This document shows positions 33,461 through 45,921 of a stretch of 64,000 nt of DNA, piece by piece (position 1 is the stretch's first letter; every line of letters starts with the position of its first letter). The stretch is taken from contig JABWDB010000009.1 in NCBI GenBank assembly GCA_019614645.1, positions 10,769,501 to 10,833,500 on the forward strand. The letters are read 5' to 3'. This DNA comes from Stratiolaelaps scimitus. Taxonomy: Eukaryota > Arthropoda > Arachnida > Mesostigmata > Laelapidae. The notes under the pieces are model-generated. The model searched no databases. It saw only the letters and a program-made list of their open reading frames with translations, and was not told the origin of the DNA. Both the position numbers and the translations under genes were made by a program.

Positions 33461-33905
33461 CTAGAATATCATCGATTGAATGCCAAAAATTGCTGCACTA
33501 GAGAGGCTATATATATATATTTGATAGGTATTCTCAAAATGTGCCATTGGCAATTGGTAAATGGGTTGACCTTCGAAAAGGCGGAGGTAACTGACTCTAA
33601 ATGGGTTCGTCTTTGAATTTGCTGCTGCGTGTCCCCAGCCCTTCTCACGTCAGCCATTTATTGGTACATATTAGTCACGGTAGCTTTTCTAAATACGTTG
33701 ATTCTAACGTTTTTCAACCCACGACTCAGTTTCATTTCCCTGAACTTGAACAGCCTTCCATGCGAACATTGCTGTCTAGCTGGGGAAATCGGGGTCGTCG
33801 GACAGGGGCGAATATGCCAGCCCTGTTCCCGCGTTAAACTAAGGAGACTATAATGGCCGTGTGGGTAAAGGACACTGAGAACGACGAAAGCTAACGCGGT
33901 AAACT

Positions 33906-33942
<37 letters not shown>

Positions 33943-36900
33943 AAAGAGAGAGAGAGAAAGAGAGAGTAACGGGTGCGGAACCACCGATAGAAGAGGGACT
34001 ATTGCCGTCCTCAAATCGTCTGGTTGCCTAGAGCAGACCAGGAGGACGGGCCTTTCAAGCGGAGTCATACCAGCTTCTCAAGACCTCTCCCAGCCCTCAC
34101 AAAGCACAGTAGCGCACAGGAGGCTGCCACACACATCTGCTGAACAGGAACCCTGGTTTATCTCCATAGCGTACCACCGTAGAAGCGTATACCCTGCCAG
34201 GTACCTATCTACCTTATAGTAAAGGGCAACTTGAGCACTTGGAACGACAATCTTGCGAGCGTTTACCCGGCGGGATTCAGGGTGACGGCCGCCGGTGTAA
34301 TGCCGCGGCCACAAGCACCGGTACAATCCACAATCGAAGCCTTCCCATGGTCCTCGATTCTGCAATGACTCGTTTATACCGACCAGCTGAGCTGCCATAG
34401 CGATAGCAAATACTGATGCGGATGTGATGGCTCAATACACCGTTTCAGTTTCCAGCCGGTTCCCTGCTGCGGACCCGATGGTGAACAACTCCGAGTGCGT
34501 AAATGGGGCTGAAAGGAGCCATTCGCCTTCGAGATGACTACATGTATCGCCGAAGTATTGCCACCGATATATACACCCATTGAAATTTAATTGGATCCTT
34601 GCATCCGTATCTCCAACAACGACAAGGGTGGCCATTTAGGCCACATCGCATTGCTACTTGGATCAGATCGTGCGTCGTTCACTGTTCACCAAACCGAGTG
34701 TGGTGGAACTTCTTTTCTGTATTGTCTCTGCACCTGGGATTTACAAAATTAGCTTCTGTAATATAACATCCATTAAAAGACTAGCCTCTTTACGAGACTC
34801 TACACTAGAATGGGGCCGTAGTATCGTCAAACGGTTTCGTTCAAGGTGTTGTTGATATTGTGTAAAACGCAATATGACGCAAAATGATGAAGGGAATTTG
34901 GAGCAGTGGTGAATCTTTATTAAATTTAACATGCGCTGATAATCTTGCATTGTTTTTCTTTCGTGACAATTGTCTGTATAGTATCGCAGAGGTCCAGGAC
35001 ATCATATAGTAGATCATCTATTACAACCATCAACTGCAAAGTAGCACGTACATACATTCGCAATTGAGGGATTTTTCACTTTACAGCCAAAGCTCGTCTT
35101 TCATCTTTCGTCTCACACCTACCTACACATCCATCCCGCTGTATTGACCCGTTTATCTACTATGCGAGTTTTGGGTTGGTGCGAATGTGCGCGCATGAAT
35201 GTGTACGATGAGAGTTTATGGATTTGGCTCGCCTATAACGCGAGGCATAGGTCCGGAAAGACAGAGTTTTCCACAGCGCCTTGGAGGTCAGCAGTAGGGC
35301 TCCTCATCCGCTGTTCGACAGCTCTCAGCCGTCGGTCGTCGTTGTAGCTACCCTATGCCTCATCCACTAGCTAGCTAGATTCAGCCTGGCCAAACTCATC
35401 CAGCGCGCTCCATCGGTGGGTGCCATTCTTGCCTGCACGCTCTTACGCGGCTTGGTGAGTCAATATTTGGGTTGCACGCCGGCGACGGCGGCGACGACGA
35501 CGACGATGGTGGTGGTGGTGCCGGAAGCCGCAGCAGCAGCGATGGTGCTTCTAGGGGCGGCAGCTTCAGCGCCACTTGATGAGCGCGGCACACCCAATCA
35601 GTCTCTCCCTGTGTGCCTCTTTTCCTTCCGCTGCTAGCATCCTTCCCAACTGGGTACACCCCAACCGTCGGCCCCAGTTGCTTGCGGGATTTCGGAAGTA
35701 GCCACCTTCCCCTCTTCGTCACGCGATCGACCCCCAGCGTGCTCCAGGCCTAGATTTCCAAGTCATCCACCCCTCTCTGGTTCATAGGGTCGTTTGGGTT
35801 TTGGCGAACCCCGCCCGGTCTTGGTCTTCCACGCCCACGGCCACCCCTGCCTCTGCAGAGACGTGCGATGGGAAACGTCTAAACTTCTAGGTCTAGCTGG
35901 AAGACCACCGGCCGTGTTGCCTCAATGGTCACACTTGCTTGCCTCTTGCACGACGGCCAGACGGAAGAGCTGCAAGGGAGTGCGGCACCGACCGAGAGAG
36001 TGAATTCGATGGGAACGGATCGTTTTCCCCTCTCTCTCTCCTCTAATTCTTCGTTCGCCTCCTGTTTCTCCTTCCTCTGAGGGTACTCTGTTCCGCGTCT
36101 GTGTGCTGCCTTGCCTCACTCGGTCGCCTCGACAGCTTCGGTTATTTCAGTGGTACGATCGATTATGGCCAAATATCGGGCGAATAGCATCGAGACTTCG
36201 TTACAGCGATCGGGAGTTATGCGAAAATAGGAGCTGGGACAGAGTTCGGCTGTTCCGTGGCCTCAGACCCCTGCTGCCGAATCCCGTGACGCCAGAGCCC
36301 TCGATCCAGCTCAACCCATTCTCTCACTGCCTATTTCTTTCTGTGTTCTATGCGCTAGTCTCGCATCGGACTGCAGCTGCCGACCCCCACTGGAAGGCGA
36401 CAGAAGACCCCTCTCACCCTAGCTCACGCACCCACATCTGTGTTACTGAGACGATAATATCATATGGGGCATATACGAATAGGACACAAATGCATACCCT
36501 TTGTTCATAGGAATACATCGATATCATGTGTATAGACAAATTGAGTTGGCATAGCTAGGAAGCGCTAAGAGTTTAAATTTACTTCATTCATATTTCTATT
36601 AATATGATATTCGTAATTCACTGGCTGCTGTATGTCCGTGTTTGTATCTGGCATTATAGTATTGCAGTTGTAGTAGTTGTACCCAATTCAGCTGAATTCG
36701 CGTTCTTACCAGGTAGAACAAGATAGATGGAGCGCGTACGGAAAGTTACCTAACGGATGAACGACTAACTAAAGCTGGAGGGTTTTCAAGGTAACCTTTA
36801 CCATTTCCATTTGCCGTAGACACATCCTGAGACAGGAACGTGCATTGAAAAACAAAAAAAAAATACAAAAAATGCATCAAGCCCTTGAAACATTGGACAT

Positions 36901-36954
36901 TCCGGTTTAAGTTCCACAATTTCTATTCGTTGTGTTATTTTCACGGGAACTTAC
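33461..36954. other. No supported gene; repeats and a GC-rich island
   Basis: Open frames at 34.08-34.64 kb (minus) contain Cys but no splice-consistent structure. 35.1-36.4 kb is a GC-rich island with a GAC/GTG triplet tract near 35480-35520. 36.5-36.95 kb is AT-rich and unrecognised. Confidence 0.35.
33909..33966. repeat. (AT)n then (GA)n compound microsatellite
   Basis: About 15 AT units to 33938 followed by a GA run from about 33944. Confidence 0.85.
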
Positions 36955-37149
36955 GCGTTGAAGAATTGCAGTTTCGGTAATAAAGCATATCTTGAATTGA
37001 ACTGGATTGAAGTATATAGCTAGAGTAAGTAACTTCGAACTGCGTGCATCGCGTCCGCTTATACCAGACCGTTGGGATTGGAGCAAAAAGGTACCCTTTA
37101 TACAAGATCTAAAGTATTCATGATGTCTGCTGAATTCGCCACATAACAG
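36955..37149 (-). CDS. Probable internal exon (65 codons), family unknown
   Basis: On the minus strand a good acceptor (CTCGCTTTTTGCAG) and a very good donor (CAACGC|GTAAGT) frame exactly 195 bases, open in one phase only. The translation includes LLCGEFSRHHEYFRSCIKG, SQRSGISGRDARSSKLL and LAIYFNPVQFKICFITETA. Phase is 0 in and 0 out. A beta-rich segment with Cys suggests an extracellular or membrane-proximal part, but I recognise no family. Other minus-strand candidate exons lie at 38.0-38.5 kb. Confidence 0.5.
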
Positions 37150-38035
37150 CTGCAAAAAGCGAGGTCACTAAGAGAGCAAATCATTAATAAAGAACATAAC
37201 CTAGTAAAATTTATCAAATCAAGGCCACCATGACGTTGCTTCTCTGGATATAGAAAAAATATAAATCTAGAATAATCTGAGTCTATTTCTAAGTTTTATT
37301 TTAGAAATAATCGTTATTTAACATATATATTCAGTGAGATAATATTTTATAGATTTAATGTTCTCCTATCAAGGCTGCTCTCCCATCAGAAGATAATTAG
37401 AGCATTGATAACGTTAATCCTCATAGTGCAACACGCTCGTAGATAAACTATTGCTTTCTGTTGTGTTCATACTTACACTCAAGGATTATCAACCAGGGAT
37501 CCGGTCTTTATAATATTTATTCAAACATACAGTACACTCAAGGATACTCCTTGTATATACTATTTGGGGTTGAAGCCAATAGATAGTCCCCGTAGTCTTT
37601 TTATCTAATTAGGTATTTCACGAATTGGTATTGTACAGTTATTTTCAGTCGCCTATTGTGTGAGGCTAGTTTTTGTTCAATGTATCGTTGGAGACAGTTA
37701 ATAAAAAAAATTAAAATCGACAGTTATAGATGCATTATAATATTTATCGAGTTTTCCACTTGATGGTGAATTTAAATATTCACGAATAACAGATGATCTT
37801 TTAGAAAGGGAAATCACCAAATCGTTGCGTTTAATGCAGCAATCTTTGAGCGAATGTGATAGAGCCAGTGTGCAGTGGAACTTAATGTATGGTCAAAAAA
37901 TATACTTCAGACAGGCCGTGGCACATAAACTACGACTAGCGAATTCATTCCAGGAGACCTAGTCAAAGAGATACGTAGCCCAGCAACGTTCGACGGCACA
38001 CATGCACCTACAAGCAAATATTAAATGCTATAAAG
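37150..38035. other. AT-rich, nothing recognised
   Basis: Stops are frequent on both strands. TTTATT near 37517 would be a minus-strand poly(A) signal for the frame ending at 38036, but it is over 500 bases away. Confidence 0.4.
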
Positions 38036-38314
38036 TTATTCAGTTTTGGGGTTTATACACGAACATATGTACGCCATCTTTGCCGGGTCATTATCTGGAC
38101 TGAGCTTGTGCTTCGAAGATTCATTTTGCGTCGATATCTCGAATGCTGTATGCAAAGTCTCTTCTCTCTGGCCTAGGGCGTCTCGTATATTCCCCAGGGC
38201 ACCTGCTACAAAAGCAGCTCGCTTCGGCTGCTAAGAAACGATGTCCCTATGGATTTTGTTCAACTCGTGGAGAGCACGTTGCCTATTCATAGGATCCGTA
38301 GTTCTTGCCTGGCT
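38036..38314 (-). CDS. Coding-like exon with an in-frame TAG
   Basis: The minus-strand acceptor (TTTTTAATGTGTATATTCCAG) is excellent. From it one frame reads QARTTDPMNRQRALHELNKI and HRDIVS, then a TAG at 38231-38233, then QPKRAAFVAGALGNIRDALG, QREETLHTAFEIS and KMAYICSCINPKTE before a final TAA at 38036. Residues on both sides of the TAG look like one continuous helical protein, and TAG is one base from CAG (Gln). Explanations are a polymorphic or fixed null, a sequencing error, readthrough, or a second acceptor at the TTTCTTAG itself. No family is recognised. Confidence 0.4.
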
Positions 38315-38392
38315 CTGGAATATACACATTAAAAATGAAGATGATATTCAAAACGCTAGCGAGTGTGAGACGTAAAGTTATAGTTGTTAATT

Positions 38393-38511
38393 TTACTTTG
38401 GAATGGCTTGGTACCAGCTGGAGTCGATGTGCCACTGTGTGTTGAACCCAGTGCCTTTTTTTTGCGATATATCTAGATATGATGCCGAGACTGATTTCTG
38501 CCGAGAAAATC
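38393..38511 (-). CDS. Possible exon (38 codons), family unknown
   Basis: A strong minus-strand acceptor (TTTGGGATTTTTCAG) is followed, after two bases, by an open frame FSRQKSVSASYLDISQKKGT and then GFNTQWHIDSSWYQAIPK to a TAA at 38393. An AAA|GTAAAA just before the stop could be a weak donor instead. It precedes the exon at 38036-38314 on the same strand, but their phases were not reconciled. Confidence 0.35.
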
Positions 38512-39058
38512 CTGAAAAATCCCAAATAAATTTCTATTTAGTTATAGCTTGATAATCGAAAACACCATTGTACTGAATTACGGAGGGGCCATACGCCACT
38601 AATCATCATCTGCTATCAAAGCAACTCATAACTTGTATTGTATAATTTTGAAATTAAATTTTATGTCTACAATATGAGAACCACACAGCCCAACTAGGGA
38701 TTTTAACAGAGTATGGGATATAAATTACGCCAATCAAAATAGAGGTTGCTGTTACTGTACGAACCCTGCCAGAAGCAGAGATTGAGTGAGAAAGACACCT
38801 TGGTCGACGCTTCTTCGAGGTCGCCACTAGACATATTATTACACTGCAAGACGATGCATAATGACTCTGCTTGACGTTCACTGCCATCACCGCTTTAATT
38901 GAACTTTCCCCTGCCGAAACGCCGAGCGTCCAAAGCTCTCTCACGCTCTCCCCGGCGAATGAAAGCATCGGCCCTTCAGTCGGCTGATACGTTTCTAGCT
39001 ACAGGCAGCTGTAACGAATCACTCGATTCAAATACAGAACCCGGGACTTGTCTGGGTG

Positions 39059-39079
39059 GCGCACACCCCGGGTGTGCGC
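39059..39079. repeat. Perfect inverted repeat, 10-bp arms
   Basis: GCGCACACCC, one spacer base, then GGGTGTGCGC. A GC-rich near-perfect palindrome in a GC-rich island. Confidence 0.8.
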
Positions 39080-41012
39080 ACTTAGCCGAAATGGTGATGA
39101 ACGTTGAAGCAAGTCGGAGCGAACTTGTGCTTATTTCTTTCGGTGGGACGCTACGGACAAGTGTCGGCTCGTAGCGCGATGTTGATGGAGTGTGTTTGAA
39201 GTCGTAACAACGGACTGAAAGACCGACTGAGGAAGATGACGCAGGCCGATGAACTCGAGATAGACAACGAATCGAAAAGAGTATGAGGCATACGAGAGGG
39301 ATCGGCGCTGGGAGCAGGCGTGAACATGGGAACCTCGGTGCAACGCTTTGGCACGGGCTAGCGGCTCGAGGACGACAGCAGAGAAGGAATAAAGAGAGAA
39401 GAATCACGATACGATACCGCGCTTCCGAACAACAGCCCACTGCTTCCATCGCCGCCGCGTTCATCATTCGGGCAGTCACGCACGGCGCCCTCCGCCCTTC
39501 GGCCTTCACTCTCTGGAATGTGCCTGCTTCCCCAGATTCCGCAACAGACATGGCCAGACCAGGAACCGCTCGCTCGGCCCGAGAACGCGCCATCGCCCGT
39601 AACGGACGCGGTGCGACGGTCGGCGGCCTCGCATTTCGAAGCGAACACGAGCGGGAATCATTTCAGAATCTGCGGCGAAGATTTCGTCTTCGCTTTGGCG
39701 TCGCACGAGACGTTGTGGTATAGGATAGGAGAGCCGATGGTCCTCGTCGCTCGTCCTCGTCCTTCTCCTTCGAGAAGGAGGATGAGGAAGATGAGAATCG
39801 GACACAGGGGGCTGTTGAGAAGGATCATCCGTTGGGGAAAATTCGATCTATCTATTATACTATCGTGATGTGTGGTGGTCACTACGTACAATACATTGGG
39901 CAGGGAAGGATCTCGATCGGGACACGGCTGTATCCGACGTGGGCGAGGGCAACGTTAATTGTTTTATCGAGTAAAGCTAGATCAGGAGGCGAACGACACT
40001 CGACAGCCACGGGGTCAAGACACCCACACATCTAGCATAAGGCACGGATATGCGCATGTACGCACTCGGAGTTCCTAAAAGTGCACCCCATAGCGAAGGG
40101 AAGATGACACGTTTCGATGTCATAAGTTTCATCGGCGAGAATCAGATGTGGAGCGCGTAAATCTATACCTGTAAAAAGTCGACTCCCTCGGAGTACAGAG
40201 ATGACTATGTCAGTATTTGGGGTCAGTTCAGAGCAATCAGTGTCTTCCACCACGCGCCGTGGTTAAGGGTAAAACATTGGCTTAGTACAATGTAGGCTGT
40301 GAAAGAATAGGGATCAGGTAGCAGCTGGCTGATTGTTCTGTATTGATGCGTCTGCAATTACGCGGAGCCTGTTCCGCAAAACTCCATAGGTCTACCACCG
40401 GTGTTAGGGATAGCAAGGATGTAAACTAGGGAAGGCAAATGAGAAAAACTTGAAAGAAAACTGCCGAGAACGCGGTAATGCAGGTGGCAGCGCCTGTCCC
40501 TCGTTGGTCTACTCCTTAGCAGCAAAATATAGCTCCGCCTCACTGACGTGTATATGGTCGCTGAGAGACACGACTGATCACTGAGCGCTGCTGAATTCTG
40601 TGAGGGCGGCATCAGTGTCAATGCTCTAATATTTCATGCCTTCATCTCTGGTAGGTCTGCTCCCTTGATCTGTCCGGCCGTCGGTAGCTGTATCATTGTA
40701 TCCGGGCCATTGCATCGCTCGCAAGAGTTGTTCTCTTGAACCTCTTTCACCTCTTTGCACACTCTCGGTTACACGCAGATGGCTCCTTGTAAACAGGGAG
40801 AGACCGATAGGTCACTTTGGAACAGCATTCAGCCTACTCTCCCGCCCCAACGTTCATATGCGGCCAATACGTGCACCATAACCCGAAAGCGTCAAGCCCT
40901 TCTTGTAGCAATGAAAGAAATCAAAGTGGACGAAGGAAGAACAAGTCATATATCAGATAGCTATTATAGATAGGTGCTAGCTGCTACTGCTGATCGAACG
41001 AATCCATCATTT

Positions 41013-41040
41013 CATATATATATATATATATATATAAATA
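41013..41040. repeat. (AT)n microsatellite
   Basis: A long AT run with flanking imperfect AT. Confidence 0.85.
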
Positions 41041-42400
41041 TATATGGGGAGAAATAATGGGATACGAAAAAAATAGATGGATAGATTTTTGAAGATTATC
41101 TCCACAGGGTGATCGAAGGGAATACCATGATAGAATTGCAGGGATCTGAATGAAGCAATATCTCGTATTTGTAAAAGGCGGCCACAGTGAGAAGGAAGGA
41201 AATTAGATTGCACGTAACCCCGCCAATATATACGCAGTGTGCAGCCTGGTCAACCCTTGTCAGATTGGCAACCAGCATTGATGGATAAGATTCCGGAAAA
41301 GTGAGCTTCTCACTGTTTGTGAGGGCAGAACACCATGGGGAGAAGCTATGCACGACCTTCAACCTTGCGCATCTTTCATTTTCATCCACCCCCCCCCGCC
41401 TCCGTCTCGCCCTCCCCCTACATCAAGGCGTCGACTCTGCTCGGAAGGCGTAGTCGGTTCTCCGTCGGTGTCAAGTATCGATCTCGCGCCGGAGACGGAC
41501 GGCAGAAAGAAGCTGATGATCGGAGCGGGCGGGCGGCCAGACCATCGTGTGAAGTACCACTGAAAAGATGGGACGCAACGCAACGAAACCCCGACACGGA
41601 ACCCCAGTGGATGTAGAGCAATCCCGCTTCCCCGGGAGTGGAAGAGAGTGTACAAGAGAAAGAGAGAGAAACTGAGATCGCTTTCCATTTAGGTCATTTT
41701 CTGACAATTTATCTTACTCGGGTTGCTGGTCACTGGCGTAGCCGCCTGGAGACACTGCCTGTCCCGTCATTCTGCTCCTACTCCTGCTACTCAACGTCTA
41801 CTGCCTGATTCGACCTCGTCATCTACCGCCTTTGATTTGCCGCGCGAGGAAGAAGCCATCGTCCATGTGTGTGCCCTATGCCCGACCCCCTATTGATCCT
41901 AACCTCCCCCACGACCTCGATTGCCTTCTCTATAATCGAAAGGTCCTTTTTTTTTTGAGGAAAACTGGACGACAGAGGGGGTCATGGGAGCGGATTTTGA
42001 TCATGGCCTAGTGCAGGACAGAATCAAGCAGTCTCTTGACCAACGACAACTATTATATTATTATATTATATATTTACTAGAGCTGTGGATTGAAAGCAGA
42101 AACGAGATATCTAAATGCATCGAAAATGAGTTCGAAGTTTATAGCGCTGCCATAGCTAAAGTCACTTGTTTATATTTATTTAACGTTCGTTGGCTGTTGC
42201 CATCGGTATTCGTTTGACATTGGTAAACCTTCACGTAGTCTTATGGTTTTATTTCGTGCGTACGATTCATATTTTCGCCCCCATCCCTTGTCAAGTCAAA
42301 GACGAAAGCAACAATAATGAAGAAACTGGTCTCACCTTCGTGTCAAAATACTTGGCACAGTTGTATCACATGCAACTGCTACTATTTGTAGCGCATGGTC

Positions 42401-45400
42401 TTGACTGAAAGTCATTTTTATGTCTGTGCCGTCTGAGTATGCGGGTCATCCCGTCTCATATCAGCGATTCCGCCCTGGCTTCTTCTTCTCCAACATTTCT
42501 ATTCCATCACGCGTGCGTTCCAAACTCGAGCCAACAATCGCGCCCATCCAGACGAGTCCGTCGTCAGTGGCAGACACCAACGCAGTGTCCAATAGTCCTG
42601 CCATGCGTCAGCCATGCGCCGTTCGTGATCTCTCCTTCCTCGCCTCATGGCGTCGTGGCGGCATCTCATCGAAGCCCGACACAAGGCCACGCATAGATGC
42701 ACTCTTCGATGCAACCCCACGACCCTTTAGACACACACACACACTCGGGGGGCTTCCTGCTCTCAGCAGCGACCCAGTGGCTGCGCCTTTGGCACCGGGT
42801 TATCCATGCTATCTATTCTTACGTGTGGCCTTGCGAAAAAGACGGAGCTTCAAAAATCCAAGTTTCCTTGCAAAACGGTCTCAGGCCGGGGCTGAAACCA
42901 TGACCACTGCGTGCTGGGTGCAACTACCAGCCAGTACTGCATTGGGCACCGGTGACTTCGGCGGGGGCGGGGGGGGGGCTAGTACCAACGGCAGAGATCT
43001 TTTCTGTGCACGGTGCATTCCGCACCCAAGTGACAATGTAGAAGCAAGCGGCGAAGCTAACGTAGCCTATGCAGGTCTCCTAGGGTCGGAGACCTAGAGT
43101 GGCAGAGAGGGTGTCAGACCAGCACCGCGGTCGCATCTGTCCCATTGCTGTGCAGCCACTGCTCAAGGATCCTGAAGAGCAGACAAACAGCCCCGGAGCC
43201 CACATTGATCCGATTCAAATCCCATCAACCCGTCGGACTTCCCCGCCCTGCACAAAGGCGAACAACGAGGGCCACGCAGACGAGTATGGTTTGTGTCCCC
43301 TCGCACACCAAGCCGTCCACTTCAGACAGCACACGACCCAGCCCCCATAGCTCAGCGGACTCAAGCTCAAAACGAGCTGTGCGCCGTTGCGACTTGCGCC
43401 GCGCGCAGTTCCTCCGCGCAAAAAGTAAGGCCCTCCCCATGACATGCTGGCATGGCCGCTGCCGGAGGTTGGGCAAGCCTCGGCAAGACAACTTGGGCTC
43501 CCCAGCCAACCCGAAGTGGAAAAAAAAGCCATAGTAGTGGAGAAATTGAGCTATGGCTCAGAGCCGGCGAGCACGAGAGTGGGCCTGAGACCCACCCGAA
43601 GCAGGAGACGCAAGAAGACCAAATGTAGGCAGAAGAATGTACCAGACCGCGCAGTGGTGCTGGGTCCTCGGGACGGCAAAGCAGTAGGCGGGGATCGTGG
43701 GGCCTGTAGGGGTTTCGACAGCGGGTTAAAGGATGATTCGTAGCATTCTGACGCTAGCCCGCAGCCTGCCGTTACTGCTGCTTCTGTGGACACTGCCGTA
43801 CGTTCAACCCACAACGAACCAAAAAAGAATGAACGAATGACATCGGGTGCTACAAGCATATTGCTGCATATTGTGCTCGGCTCTGTTCGTTCGTCCTTTA
43901 CCAGACCGACAGTATCGAGGCGATGCCACGATAGACCCGCCACGGCTACACGGCGTATACTCCTATCAGTACCGGCTCTCAAGACTCGTTGGGGCACCCG
44001 CATATCACATACACACATACACCGAGTTCGTGCGGCTCCGTCCCTTTGCCTGCTCGATGTGCAGAGCAGTAGCGATGTGTGTATGATCCATCTACGAGGT
44101 GGTCCCACTCTATGAGAGAACCGAAGGGAAACTAGAGAGAGAGAAAAAGAGAGCAAGAGTGACACACGGGAAGGCGGGGCGGGGAGGCTGAAATATTGAA
44201 GACATTCGGGCTTTCCCAATGAAAAAGAGAGCTAACGCAGATATTGTTTCCCGTTGTCTTGCTGTCGTGCCGCTAGCGACGACCCGCTGAGCTCTTGGCC
44301 CGAGACTCGAATTAGGTTGGGCGGATCGAGTCGAATCCGAGGGCGGAGGGGTGAGAGCGGGTCACCGCGCGCACGCTTCAATGGAACAATGTGTTCCCCA
44401 TGCTGCCGCTGTTGCTGGCAGCTAACGTTGTCCCTATGAAAGAGCGCGTGGGAGTGGTACCGAGATTCCGGCGCTGACGTACTCCGGCAATAGCTTCAAA
44501 CAAAATAGACGTGAATCCGCAGAACATCTCAATATGTCTTGATAGTAGAAAAGGCCAATATTTTTCCGTTCGTTTTATAGAGTGGACAAGCAGTTGTGCT
44601 CATTTAGAACTTGAACGATATTTACTCTTTGTTTGACGATTCAGATGAGGGACGTTATTTTTTTTCAATTCGATCCTTCAGGATGACAGTTAATTATTGG
44701 AATTTTAGAGCATATGTTAATCATTGAAAATTTAGCAATATGCATGTATATAGTTTGGCTGTTGACTTATCACAAGTGTTCTAAATCGTATTTTAGAGGA
44801 ATGCCAATCGTCGTCGAGTTCATTTACCTTCAATATTTGCGTGGTTGCTAGAATGCATCCTCAGCCACGGAGCTAGCCGAAGCTCGAGATGTTGCTTAGA
44901 AACGGTTCAGGTTGAAATCGTTTCATTGAATGACCTACACGACATTAGTTCTTCAGCATTTCAGGCATAGTTAAATATATACGTTTTGGTCTCCGCTACT
45001 CGGCGATACCCTGCTCGCCGGTTTACTTGCCTTCCTCATTCTTCCGTGTCCTTCCTGTATATTGACGATGACTGAGAGACTGCGACTCTTTGTCCTATAA
45101 CTTCCTGCTGACACATACATCGGTTAAAGATAATCGGCTTTCGTGATGACGGAGTGAGTGGGCCTCATGTATAACAGACACCACGCTTAGGTCGATAAAC
45201 CACCGCTGGCAAGGGCCTCTTCTCCGCCATCCACCATCTTCCTCTACATGGCAATATAGTATCGTTGAAGTTCAGGTGCCAGGACAGTACCGAAGGCTGC
45301 ACCATATCCACGCTACAGCGAGCGTGCCTTGACGTCAATAGGAAAAATGAATGTCAAGAATGAAAGATAGGCGATGTAACGAGCAATAGGTCTTAAATCG

Positions 45401-45416
45401 CACAGGCTCTCCTCAG
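42401..45416. other. GC-rich island then intergenic
   Basis: 42.4-44.4 kb has the window's other long overlapping frames (42420-43097 plus, 43551-44219 minus), open on both strands at once and low in complexity. I see no domain. 44.45-45.4 kb is AT-leaning with nothing recognised. Confidence 0.35.
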
Positions 45417-45707
45417 TGCCACTTTACGTGGATGCAGTGCCAGCAACAATACTTTGGGGGAGTCGCACAGGAAATACAAAATGGATCTGCATGCACTTCA
45501 ACTTGGCCTATTCAGTGCAACTTCTATCTGAACGGGGCCCCCGTTTTGAAGAAATAACTCACATTAGTCCACCTTTTGTTCACGTTTCACTTCACCACTG
45601 CGTATCAGCAATCCGTGGGACAAGTACCAGCCATACAATTATAATTGGGAACTTCGTATACGATGTCGTCGACCAACCCCTCTACCGAGATCGTTACAGT
45701 GCTCTAG
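45417..45707 (+). CDS. Probable internal exon (97 codons), family unknown
   Basis: The plus-strand acceptor (GGCTCTCCTCAG) and a near-perfect donor (CTCTAG|GTAAGTAT) enclose exactly 291 bases, entering and leaving after one base of a codon, open throughout. The translation includes VPATILWGSRTGNTKWICMH, SVQLLSERGPRFEEITHI, SLHHCVSAIRGTSTSHTIII and NFVYDVVDQPLYRDRYSAL. Two Cys, a Trp and alternating beta-like strands suggest an extracellular or jelly-roll domain. I could not name it. Flanking exons were not found. Confidence 0.5.
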
Positions 45708-45898
45708 GTAAGTATCTGCTCAGGACAACCTATCACGCACTCACATAGATCCCACTTATTCACCTGTCGGTGCCGTGAATGAAGATTTTTCAATCCTATA
45801 TTTTTCGTTCGCATATCTTCATATCCAGCGTGGCCCGAAGTGTTCTTACTGACCGGCCTCCGTAAAGCCAGCCCTTCTTCCGAGACCATCGTACTTCT

Positions 45899-45921
45899 CG
45901 CTCGCTCTCTCTCTCTCTCTC
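45899..45921. repeat. (CT)n microsatellite
   Basis: A CT run with one early interruption. Confidence 0.8.

Larger units (their letters stand above)
38512..42400. other. GC-rich island, then AT-rich DNA; no supported gene
   Basis: 38.8-39.9 kb is GC-rich with a 205-codon minus-strand frame (38976-39593) that is Ala/Arg/Ser-rich with no motif. 39.9-41.3 kb and 41.95-42.4 kb are AT-leaning, with a short GC-rich patch at 41.3-41.9 kb. No splice-consistent coding exon was found. Confidence 0.35.

Noticed and set aside
38976..39593. 205-codon minus-strand ORF
   Set aside because: Ala/Arg/Ser-rich low-complexity frame in a GC island, overlapped by long plus-strand frames; no domain.
42420..43097. 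225-codon plus-strand ORF
   Set aside because: GC-driven openness with parallel frames on both strands and no recognisable motif.
43551..44219. 222-codon minus-strand ORF
   Set aside because: Same reason: low-complexity Ser/Leu/Arg-rich frame, opposite strand also open, no splice-consistent neighbours.
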